From Neelides folsomi (taxonomy: Eukaryota > Arthropoda > Collembola > Neelipleona > Neelidae), in contig JAQGBZ010000307.1 of NCBI GenBank assembly GCA_034687125.1, forward strand, positions 1-64,000: a stretch of 64,000 nt of DNA. Reading direction: 5' to 3'. Within the stretch, counting starts at the first letter, position 1. Every line of letters starts with the position of its first letter. Of the stretch, positions 37,871-49,200 are shown piece after piece. The notes beneath the pieces were generated by a model. That model was not told the origin of the DNA. It worked only from the letters and a program-made list of their open reading frames with translations, and ran no database searches. The position numbers and the translations under genes are program-made.

Positions 37871-40422
37871 TCAAACTTCTAAACCGTTTAAACTTTTTTC
37901 TTCGAAATTCTTGTCCTTTTCTTCTTTCTGTTTCTTTTGTATTCTGAAAGCGTCTCCTCCTTTCAAGTTATAATATTTTTTGCTCTTGAACAGTTCTTTG
38001 TCTTTAAGGAAGTACATTACAATCAAATCACAGAAAATAGGAGCCTAAATCAAAACAAAGTAAATAAGTAAAACAAGCTTTCTTTTCTTTTTGTACACTT
38101 TGATAATATAAAAGTTGATGATCAATTTTGTTCTTACGAGTCCCAGCAGGGCCAAACCAGATCCCAAATTGAGTAATAGAGGAGCAAATCCAAACTTTCT
38201 TCCTTCACCGTCAACTTCAATGATGAATTTGATACCATACATTTTATATAAAGTTCTTTTATCTTCTTCGTGGTACGTTGCATATCTATTTAATATAAAA
38301 CGAATATGAGATAATTTCTTGGCAGTTCACCAATATAGTATTATTATAACTCAATTTACCGAAAATTCCATCCTGGAGCAATTTTAGCATTGGGATTGTC
38401 TTTCCTTTCAAAAGTGTATTTAGGTAGACAATATTTCATGAAATTCCAATCCAAATTGCAATCCCAATGAATGTGTATTTTAAATACAGCCCCCTAAATC
38501 AAATAAAGAGGCTTACGTTATAAAAATGTAATTAAAGTTTTAATCAAAAGTTGATATATTTTAAGTGTTAGGCAATAAAAAATTGAGACTTACGGTAAGA
38601 GTAATTTTATCATAACTTTCTCCAGCCCCTCTGACAATATCTTCAATCTTAAATACCGGGCAAAATGGGTTTATTTTAGGATCATAAATACACCTTTGAA
38701 GATAAGTCGAGTTAGCTTGCTCCATAATATTACGACGAAAATATTCAGATCCAAATTTCTCAAAGTTGATCGTGTTCTTAATAAGAACTTTAAAATTCTT
38801 TGATTCCTCCAATAAAGCCTTTTTCCTCTGCGCAGCACTGAAATATTTAAAATTTAAATATTTAATGTTTTTTGAAAAAAGTGTAATTTTAAAATAAAAC
38901 TATTACAATAATTCTTCATTTTCTACCGGACACCAAGCAAAAATTTCGCAAGTCTTGGTGTTATGAAGATTTGAGTTGGGAAGACATCGTCCAGTAAAGA
39001 CCCCATTGCCAATATCAATAGAATCCCCATATTTGCAGTCTCCATCAACCTTGCATTTGGCTCCTTCAATGTTTGGATCCTATTCATAATTACATTAAAT
39101 CATTATGAAGGCGTGAATGTAATAACCAGTTTAGAAGTTTGTTGATTTTAAAACAACAATATTTTAAACGTCACCGTTACGTCAATAATAATGGTAAGGT
39201 TTTATTAACGCAAATTACTTGAATTTTTATTAAATAAATAAGATTTAACTGAAAATAGATATAATTTTAACGCACTGAAAATAAATTAAAGTGAGAAAAA
39301 TATCTGTAATTTATAGATTCGCTTAGAATTGTCGTGAATATGGGCACAAAAACTGCATAATTGATTTCAAATTGTGTTTCTTTTCTTGGTATAATAATAA
39401 ATAATCTATTTGAAAATATCTTATATATCCAATGAGGTTATAAATTATATAAATATGTATTATTTACAATCGGTCTATTGATATTTTTGACATCAGTGTA
39501 CGGTTGTACATTTTTTGTTAATAATTTAACTTTGATTCTTGAGGTTTCTGTAAGATTTAGTTGTCTTTTTCTTTGATTGTTAAGATTATTTAAGTTTAAC
39601 AAGTAATTTTAAGTTCTAAATTATTTATGTTTATAAAAGTAAACTAGTGAATGATAGAGATTGAATTTTTATCGAATTTTAATTTGGGATAAAGAGAAGT
39701 TACAAAATTATAAAATTAAAATTTTGTAAACTCATTATGGAATATTTCGATAGAAACCATATTCAACATTAGCTAAACTGGTTATTACATTCACGCCTTC
39801 ATATGTTCTTTTATACTAAATATTTTCAATTTATAACAAACCTTTCTTATAATAATTAATTATAAATAATAACTTACTTCTAGACATCTATCCCTCTTTT
39901 GATTGGGAGTAATGATAACATTTGTAGTGATGAAAAAACCTCCTTGTTCTTCGCCAGATGCAGGAAACACGACATCAATTGGGTCCCAAATCCGTTTATA
40001 AAAGTCCACTTTGGGCTGTTCGTTTATGTTGAAAAAATTTGGAAGGTTGGAAAATACCACTCCTTTAACTTTTGTTGTAACTGTGCTTGAGACTGGGCAA
40101 GTTTCCTGATATCCTTTTTTCCAGTACAGTACATAACTTTTCCACAGATAAATAAATGTTAAATACAAAAAAGTAAGTATTATAATATTGTACATACGAT
40201 ACGTCTTATGTATGTATTTAATTACAATAATGTATACATTATATGGCATTAAGATATTTTATAACACAAATTCAAAAGGTACCCAAGAATGTAAGCAATG
40301 ATGACAAGTTGAATGAGTCGGCTAATAATCCCAATCCTTTTGCTCTCAATGTGAAGAACGCGGACAGTATCATATTCAAAGAAAACCGAAACGGTTTTTC
40401 GGAAGTAGAACCAAAGCCCCAT
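37871..40422 (-). CDS. P2X: P2X receptor, ATP-gated cation channel
   Basis: Seven exons, 40283-40422, 39878-40136, 38907-39079, 38594-38837, 38360-38493, 38138-38285 and 37871-38044, join in phase to 423 residues. Both short cytoplasmic ends and the family plan are present. N-terminal E-Y-D-T-V-R carries the conserved T-x-K/R site. TM1 is followed by KGYQ and then the ATP-binding TTKVKGV lysines. A Cys-rich ectodomain follows, then the W-N-F-R motif, D-K-R-T-L-Y-K-M-Y-G-I-K-F, and TM2 within NLGSGLALLGL. After TM2, Y-Y-N-L-K matches the Y-x-x-x-K trafficking signal. P2X subunits form trimers in the plasma membrane. Intron 3 (798 bp) is long only because a 700-bp transposon sits in it. Confidence 0.95.
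39104..39803. mobile_element. 700-bp non-autonomous TIR element in P2X intron 3
   Basis: The arms 39104-39134 and 39773-39803 are perfect 31-bp inverted repeats starting TATGAAGGCGTGAATG. Each end is bordered by TA, so a TA duplication with TIRs starting TGAAGG fits Tc1/mariner-type insertion. There is no open frame of useful length inside. Removing it leaves a 98-bp intron, the usual size here. Confidence 0.82.
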
Positions 40423-41449
40423 TTGATCCTTTTACTTTTACAATCGAATATAAACTTGTAAGATTCTCATGATTTGGACAATATTGTAGTGGATAATAAA
40501 AATAATATTGTAATTATCAAATTAAAATTAATTAAAAATAATTAGTTTATGTATTAAGTGTATATATAATGTATGAAACAATCACGGCGAGATTTCCTAC
40601 TTTTAAAATTCAAACTCTATTATTTGGCTCTTTTGTGAATGTGTGATTTTTTACAATGCAATGATACAATGGGTTTCTGGTGAAGTTTCCCTTTTATCTA
40701 ATCAGGGGACTCGGTGGGGTGGGTGCAAAGGAGTGGAGGAATCTTGCATATCTTCCTTTTTGGTCATTCGAATAACATTGCATCATGGGGCCAATTTACC
40801 TCATGATGAAAAGCCTTATGTAAAAGCATGAAGGTGCACGTTAATATGCATTATCATAACAGTGAGCGTTGATGATAAGAAAATATCAATTTGTGTAAAT
40901 TCTATTGGTAAATCATTAACAAAATACTAAATATAATTTAAGAAGTTATTAACGCATACTAAATAAATATAGTAAGCGAAAAATGTGAATTTATAATAAT
41001 AGGTATTATGATTCAAAATAAGGGAATAATGAATACAATATAACAAATAAACTTGATCGCCAAAAATGAGTTAAAATGAATATAAGAAAAGTGCATACAT
41101 TGCATATAAAAACCACGAATTTATGACTTGTGATTATGAAGGCAAATACGAGATTACTTATCATGAAATTCAAGAAAAATATGATAGCTATAAAAATTTT
41201 AACATCATGTAGAAGAAATTAAAACTTTAAAAAAGTTTATTTTCTTAATTGATAGAATATTATTAAAAGAACGTTTAAGGGCATTTTAAAATCATAAAAT
41301 ATGCAGAGGCAAAAATACCATTTTCAAATATTACGGTAATAAAAAGGATAAGACACATAATAATTATTGTTAATATAATTAGATTCATAATTAACATATT
41401 GGAAAATGGAATTTATAAAACACATAAATCTACTTGGATCACTAAAATA
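40423..41449. other. Intergenic region, P2X 5' end and RFC2 3' end
   Basis: The P2X promoter should lie in the first few hundred bases. A GC-richer patch at 40660-40760 is conspicuous in otherwise AT-rich DNA. No gene could be supported. Confidence 0.4.
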
Positions 41450-43376
41450 TTAATTGGGCTCTTCAGAAAAACAAAGACCTGCGAGGACGCCAAGAAGGCC
41501 AGAAAGTTGAACCCAAGTTCCGAGACCTTCAGCAATTCTCATATGAGTCATTCCAATTTCCTATAAAACATTTTATTAAAAGGCTGAAAATCGAACGATT
41601 TTAAGGCGATATACCATGCATGTTATATTGGCTTAATTAAAGTTTGGATTTAAAGAATGTAAAGTAAAATATTTACTTTGATAAAAAGAATCTTTGTGCA
41701 TTCCGGAAGCGCATCTGTGGATTTGCTGACTCGGAACAAAATGGTAATAATATCCTCAGCTGAATATCCCTGCCTCCAAAGGGAATGAAGTTTCTTATAC
41801 GCGTCGTCAATTTTCCCATCTTTGCAACTTGTAAGAACGTCCTTGATGAGAATTGGCGATGGTTCATCGCAGACCTGTTAAATTAGAAGACATTATCACA
41901 TCTTTCTTTTTATAAGTCAACAAGTCTACAATTATGTAAATGTAAAAGCTAAAATATAGCTAACATTAAAACAATTATAATCAATTACTTTATAAACATT
42001 GTCTGGAGTGATATTTCCAAACCCGTGATGTGTTGCTTGTAAGCTGTTCAACGCTTGTCTCATATCTCCTTGTGCACTAAACACAATTGCTTCCAATCCA
42101 GTATCAGAGTAAATTAACTAAATAACAAAAGAAAAAGCTAAAAGATATAATTTCTGAAAAGTCATAAGATTGCACTGCATTTTATTGATTTTAGCTATTT
42201 AGTAAGTTTGTTTACATTCTCGGCTTTGCAGACAGCTTCCAAATTAAGGAAAAGATTTTTGTCTGGAAGACGACCGAATCGAACGACAGCACAACGAGAC
42301 TGGATGGGCTCGATGATTTTTTCACTGTTGTTGCAAGCGAGGGCAAATCTTGTAGTTTGAGAATAAAGTTCCATTGTTCTTCTTAGAGCTTGTTGAGCTC
42401 CGTCAGTCATACTGGTAATTAATTAATAACATCATTATTATATTTACATGCAAAGAAAGGATAGAAGAAACCGTAGTATCTATCATAATTTAATAGTAAT
42501 ATAATCTTTAAAATGAAAATCTTTAAATATACCTATCAGCTTCATCCAAAATAATGATTTTATGTTTTCCTGGCGAAAGTGACACTTTCTGCTGAGAAAA
42601 CATTTTGATTTTATTTCGAACAACTTCAATTCCTCGTTCGTTTGAAGCATTAAGCTCAAGCACGGCATCACGGAAACTGGGACCGAGAAGAATTCTTGCT
42701 AGACACAAAATCGTTGTTGTTTTTCCAACTCCAGGTGGGCCCTTGATATTAAATAAAATGATATTAATTGTTGAAATAACTAACATTTGGGCGAGTTTAT
42801 TAAATATGATTGGTTAATATAAACACAATGTTATTAATAATTTTAATAATATTGTTCATTTATTGATAATGAAAGAATACTTACAACCAACATGAGATTC
42901 GGCATATTTCCTTTTTGCGAAAACGATTTGAGTCGATCGATTGTATCATCGTTTCCGACAACATCCTCAAATCTTTTAGGTCGATATTTTTCAATCCTGT
43001 TAATTTAAATTGATTCAGTGTATTGTTATAAAATGGACATGGATCCATATACCATATATCATTAAATTAAGGAGTAATTAAAAATAAATTTAATATGATC
43101 CATAGGACTAAAGGCATACCAAGGTAAATTTTCCTCTTTCGGTCTCGATTTTACGTCAGAATAACTCGGTGCATCATCTTCATTTTCGTTCTCCACGTCG
43201 TGAGAACTGGTATCTTTTTTTGATTTACTCCTTGATGCGGTAGCGGTAGAATCGTCGCAGTCCTCAATGATCATCGGCTCTTCGTCTTCCATGGGCATGG
43301 CAGAGATCTTAGAGATGTCTTCCAAGGCTAGCATACTAGGAGGATTAAATGGTAATATATCTAATGATTTTTTCAT
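41450..43376 (-). CDS. RFC2: Replication factor C subunit 2 (RFC40), clamp-loader ATPase
   Basis: Seven exons, 43120-43376, 42885-42996, 42533-42741, 42216-42411, 41989-42117, 41677-41874 and 41450-41560, join in phase to 403 residues. The AAA+ core is intact: W-I-E-K-Y-R-P, Walker A GPPGVGKT at 124-131, the ELNASNERG segment, Walker B IILDEAD at 186-192, and the SRC motif (sensor/arginine finger) in the fourth exon. The match across [11 protein letters not shown] and VVRNKIKMF is specific to RFC2 among the small subunits. RFC loads PCNA at primer ends in the nucleus. The N-terminus is extended by some 80 acidic, Ser-rich residues before LPW, longer than in the human protein (354 residues in total). 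Confidence 0.95.
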
Positions 43377-44768
43377 ATTCGAAATTGAGAAATGTTAATA
43401 AACAGTAACTGTATAGTAATTAATCCAGTATAAAAATTTAATGTGAAATGATGGAAAGTTCAAACTTTATGAAAATATAAACAAATAATATTTTAATTGA
43501 GTTTTGAATAATAATCTAATCTAATCAAATGGAGATACAACTCACCTTTTATACTTTGAAAACCTTCTGTGTATTAATGGCTTTTAACAAAATTTAAATT
43601 GTTAATTAGAAATTGGAATATTTCTCCTGATTCTCCTGAGTCCTGAGTCGACTGAGTCGGACGGACACAGTCCGAAATTGGAATATTCCAATTTCTAATT
43701 AACAATTTAAATTTTGTTAAAAGACATTAAGTGAGTCCCGATTCTCTTAATTTCTCTTCCTTTTCTTCTTTCGACTTTCCTTTCCCTCGCATTGGTTTGA
43801 AGGGAAGATTTGGAAGCCGGTTAGAAGAATTTGACGATAGCTTGCTTCCAATTCCAATTTGTTGCTCTTTACGCCTATACTCAACTAAACTCTATTTAAT
43901 GCACTTTGGTGGGAAAAACGTTTAATTTAATACACAATTAACCCACAATCTCACTCACTCAGGGTGTTGACGGTGTTGCAAAAAACTAATGATGAATAAT
44001 GATGAATAATATGAATTTTATGAAATGATTTAAAATAAAAGGTCGGATATTTATCGTATCAATTAAATACACTTTAATCATCATATTTCACATTTCCAAT
44101 TGTATGACAAGATAATAGTTTTAAATGATTTTAATATGTATGAACTACAACTAACTTAATTCCGGTTATTTAATTATTAAGACTTAAACTATAAATAAAT
44201 ACATACTTATAATGTACAAATTTTTATGCACACCATATAATAAATACTATTTTAGGTATGAATTAGAGAAAACTCTTATTGATTAGATCATAATAATATA
44301 TTCAGATATTTTCTATTATGTTTATTTATAATAGTATTATATAAACAATATTTCTGATCTGTTTCATAAAGCTCTCGTTATAATTAGATAATGTCAATTT
44401 AATAGACTATTATTATTATCAGACTAGTTTAGAATTTACTGTGCTACATAGACATAGAGTTAATTATTTTATGAATACTTAAGCATCCTTGATTAATAGT
44501 TATCTTTGTAAGAGGTACATTTTTATTCTTTTAATGTGTACAAATTTCCTTCGTCGGCTCATTCATCGTCAGTCATTCATTCACAAGGCACAAAATAACA
44601 AGGAACGAATCAAAAATAAAGACTGGAAATAAATAATAAATATTCCAAAGGGCATTTCCTCATCATCTGATTTCCTCTATTCCCAATAACCAGGACTCAT
44701 TAATACTATTTATATTGAATAGACGTGGAATTGATCATGTCAGATTTGATCTCGCGTGTTGGTGAAGC
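43377..44768. other. RFC2 promoter/leader and TSC22 3' region
   Basis: A minus-strand donor (AAAAG|GTGAG at 43545-43546) and an acceptor (CTATACAG ending 43409) suggest a 137-bp intron in the RFC2 5' UTR. A large perfect hairpin lies at 43574-43730, at or just before that leader exon. From 43930 to 44640 the DNA is AT-rich with no exon. The last 120 bp are TSC22 3' UTR. Confidence 0.45.
43574..43730. repeat. 157-bp hairpin with 49-bp arms
   Basis: Arms 43574-43622 and 43682-43730 are inverted copies with one mismatch; the inner 42 bp are perfect. The 59-bp loop carries repeated TCCTGA and GAGTC units, and its right border overlaps the 20-bp palindrome AAATTGGAATATTCCAATTT at 43675-43694. It lies about 200 bp upstream of the RFC2 start codon. 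It could be a small foldback element or a transcribed hairpin. Confidence 0.8.
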
Positions 44769-46201
44769 TCAAGAAGGATTGCACGAATTGTTGAGAGACT
44801 TTGGCTCGTCCATTGAGGAATTCTTGAGAGCGGCGGCCAATTCCTCCTGGAGTTGACCAAGAGTTCCTTCACTTGCGTTGGCTTTCAAAATTGAATTCTC
44901 TGTCTCGAGCTCCGTCACTCGCTCCATGAGTTCTGAGATCTTCACCTTTAGCGAATCAACTTCTTCCCGAACGGCAAACATCAAATGATTCTTCACGAGA
45001 TCCTAAACAAACAAATTCATCATTAGACAAACTTCAAAAAAACTTATTTGACATTCTGCAAATAACCATATATTTAGCAGAACATGTGTTTGCGCAAGAG
45101 GAGTTAAGATTTAAAAATAATATCTATTTAATAGATTTTAAATCAATGTATATTTTGTAAAATTCAACACCATCATGATCCTTAGCATACCTTTAAGGTT
45201 TTAATATAAATTCAAGAGAAAAAAATTAAAGATATTTGAAAATAAGTGCTAACGATAAGTAAAAGTACTAAATCAAATAATTGATTTTGACAATGTCACG
45301 TTCACGGTCTTCACCTCTTCACTCTGTCAATGTAAAGTATAAACTTGCATAATCTTATAATCTTGAGAAATTTCTTCAAGGCAGTTGAGTGGTGGTTAAA
45401 CTTACTTAAGTACGTAATGTATGCTTATCGTTAATGCACTTTATAGATATTTTATGAATATGAATACAAACACTAACACAATGTGTGCTCTGATACTTTC
45501 TAAATAACAATACAAGTCATTAAATAACATATAGTAAAAATTAATCTGATTCCAATCTAACTTGCTTGTTCGGCTTGTTCCACCCCTAACGAGATTTGCC
45601 TTGAGTAATAATTACTTTGAGAGTAAAATATGATAGCAATATTAGTAAAGAGGATATATTGAACAACTGAAATAAAAATAAATCGATTGCTGAAAGCTAA
45701 TACTATGTGATAACAATTTTCAATATTTATATTTGTGGCAAAATTGTGAAAGAAATGTACAATTCTAAAGATTGCATATTATTGCTCGACTTCTTATCTT
45801 CCCATTCTTATCAAACTGCATATTGGTATTATGAAAATTGTTTTCATTTACCATTGCTTGCTCGATCTTATCATCAATTGCCAGAGGGTTCGTCTCGGAA
45901 GCTCTGAAATGGAAAGAAATTATCAATTAACAATCCCGTCAATACAAACTTTTATTATAATGATTCAGGATGAACCAAAATTAATAAAATATTTTTAACC
46001 TTACCCAACAAAGTTTTTAACGAAGCAGTGAATATAGTCAAGCAGAGTATTCGTGTCAAAGACGAGGAGGTCAACTTTGGTGAGGAGATGAGACGAGGTT
46101 GAGTTCATGCTAATTTCTCCATGCAGTCTTGGAATGTGAGTGGGGGCTCCATTGTTGTAATTGTAATTAACAACTCGGTGGTCTGCGGCCAGTGCAGACA
46201 T
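44769..46201 (-). CDS. bun: TSC22/bunched leucine-zipper factor, short isoform
   Basis: Three exons, 46005-46201, 45852-45903 and 44769-45002, join in phase to 160 residues. The family-defining TSC box is complete across the last two exons: [36 protein letters not shown], then a leucine zipper ([18 protein letters not shown]). The tail after the zipper is Ser/Asn-rich. Family members are small dimerising regulators of growth and stress responses. The N-terminal 65 residues are poorly conserved in the family, as expected for a short isoform. Long isoforms usually start from a distant upstream promoter; the 11 kb gene-poor DNA upstream (46202-57332) would be the place to look for such exons, but I found none. 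Confidence 0.88.
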
Positions 46202-49200
46202 CTTGATTTTTTAAATTGGCAAATTCTTTCAACGATTATTAAACTACAAGTGATGATAAATCAAGAATATTCTTTGTTTGGGACGAAGTTCAAAACTTTG
46301 GCTACGCTCTTAAGTGTCTTAAGTTCTTTGTTCTTGGATCAAACAAACCCAAGATCACTCGTATGAAGATCCACAAAGTGGAATTAAATTCCAAACTCTT
46401 TGATGTTTCAACGATTCCCAAACTCTCACTTTCTTGAATAAGCCGGCTTTTAGCCTTTTCGACAAATAGCGTTTTGCGAATTTTAAAAAGAAGTAACTTC
46501 CTTGAAGGAACAACTATTGTTCAAGTTATGTAGTTTATGATTAAATATAGTTATGATGGGTTTATCGATCTGATGAATATTTTGTAAAATATGATCGAAG
46601 TTGATATTTTTCAGATGGTCAGCGCTGACTGAAAGGAGCAAAGGAACTGAGGTGGAATTGTGGGAAGAAGAGGAAGGAAACACACACGCAAGAAAACGCC
46701 AACCGACAAGGGAAAACTCCCAAACTTCCCCCGAGACACAAAATATAACGAAACCTGATTAACTTATCACATACGTAGTTATACATATCTGTACTAAATA
46801 AGTTATATGCAATTCTTCTTATATGTATGTATTTGATCATATGATATGTGGACTATAATATTTATAATTATGTAAATCCATACGAGTTTAACTCTTTATA
46901 ACATTAAGTGTTAAATTATAATTTCTAATATATGCACGATGCACCATACAGATAATTTTATATAATTAGAAAACTCGAAATGTATTAGGATAAATCAAGT
47001 TTGATTACTCATGAATATGAGAGTTAAATAATATAATATTATTTGGTCCAGAGTGCAGACTACAAAGTTGAGTGATAATGCGGGTACAATAACATCTTAA
47101 GTGAATATATAACACACATGGAGGAATCATTCACCGAGAGCGTGTAAACCCTTTTGGCATCCCTTAAGAATGGCACAATGACAGCACAAGGCAAATCATC
47201 TTGGCCGGCTTGACATTCCTCCAAAGAAACAGCTCTGGATGGAGAGGGAAAACGCAGATTTTCCTTTCATCTTGTTGAGGTTGAGAGGGAGAGTGAAGGT
47301 ATTTTGGCTCTCCTTCCGAACCTCGTAATACTTATCTTAATCGCCGCTTCCTTCCTCAACCTCAACGAATTCATTAAATTAAAGTTGGCCTAGATTTAAA
47401 AATCCATACTATCCGAAAATAGGGATCTAACCAACACCAACACGCATTCTCGTGCCCTACCACTACCACACCAAATTAAAATACACATAAATATATTAAC
47501 TTCATCCTCCCATGCATACTTTATATTGTTGTAGTGTATAGGTATAGTTGATTTAAGAATACATATTTAATTTTTAATTGAACCAAGAGCTGAAGAGAAT
47601 TGATGTTAAGGCCATAACAAATATTAATAATTAATAGGAAAGAAATTAACATGAAAGTTATCGTACTTTTTTAATTCAAGCGAAAACCGCAAATAACATT
47701 GAAGAATACGGTGAAAAGCTTTTAATCGCTTTCACCCTTTTACTAATATGCATTCATGAGTAATAATATACAGTAGCGTGGAGAAGTTAGTTAAGTTAGA
47801 GTGCATAGTTCAATATAAAAGAATTTAAAATATTAATAATAGCAATGATTGACCACGAGATAATTTTGCAATATGAATGACCAATTTCTATTATTCAGCA
47901 ATGGAATAAAAAAGGTTTGATATGATTAATAATGTTTATTACAATACATGTTATAGATGTTTATTAACAATTATATTTTATGATAACTGGACAAAACTGC
48001 TTATGGTAAACTTTAAAGTAACCACTTTTATTATTCTATATCATTTCTACTATATGACATGGGCAAAATAATAATAATTTAAGCTAATGAACTTATTGTC
48101 AATATAGAAAAAAATTAAAAGTTATGAATTATATGAGAAGTTAAGAAAAACAAGAAGCTATCAACATGTTAAATTTTGATTCATAAACTGAAATAACATT
48201 TCTGAAAATGTCAATAATTTTTATGAAACTTACCGTTACTCTTTTATATTTTTCCATGAATTTAATTTATCTTATTGACAAGCTTTAAACTAGTGAAACC
48301 CGCTAGAAAGAAATGCACCATTTAAATGCATAAATCATGTGTCTAATAATTCACAAACAATACAACCCACAATAAAAAATTCTTTACAAATGAACGAGAT
48401 TTTCATCTATTGTAATAATAAATACAATTGGTCATTGGTCATTTCCGATTCCAAATTCATAAAAATTACTGTATTGTAAAAATGGCTCAAATTGTAAAGC
48501 TTTTATTATTTATGTCTTTAGATTAACTGTGATTACTTTTATAAAAAGTGAGGAAGTGAAATAAAACAAGAGTTCGCATATTTATGTATGTGCCAGGAGG
48601 CATAATAATCAGGTTGATATTAAACTGTTACTGTTAGTTTATCCCATCATTTATCAGGCAAGGCCATCGATTCTTCATTTGTTAAATTGAATGCCCTTCA
48701 ATAGGAGCAATCATCGAGCATAGGCGAGCGGAGCAACATACTCAAAATTTCATAACAATCCTTTCCTACCTTCCTCAACACATTAATCCATATATTTTAA
48801 TAATGCCCATATCCGTATATCATATCCGTATAGAGCCAATTTCAATATTTAAGTTCCGAGATTGGCGAATAGGAAATGAAAGATCGGAAATCAATTCACA
48901 AGAGGCCGGAAATGATCAGTTATGATTTTAATCATCATCTCCATTAGTCGTTCGAACTTCCCTCCGAAGAGAAAAAAAGGGAAGTTGGATAATTCCATGG
49001 ATAATTCCTTGCCCATTCCGTGTCACTTCACCTGACCTACTTTAATCCAATTTCCTTTTCCATGTCCAAACTGACCTGCCATGTCCACAATGAGTCCTTG
49101 GGATTAACAATTCATTCCCCTGTATTTGAAATTTGCTTTTTCGTCATGTCACGTCCTCCCTGGGAAAAATAAACATTTTCCAAATAAATCCAAAAGTCGA

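Noticed and set aside
40243..40461. 72-codon plus-strand frame
   Set aside because: It is antisense to P2X exon 1 (40283-40422), which has a clear family match and phase-consistent splicing.
47270..47370. Inverted pair GTTGAGGTTGAG / CTCAACCTCAAC as a microRNA hairpin
   Set aside because: The pairing covers only about 12 bp with a loop near 70 bp, too little for a precursor hairpin.
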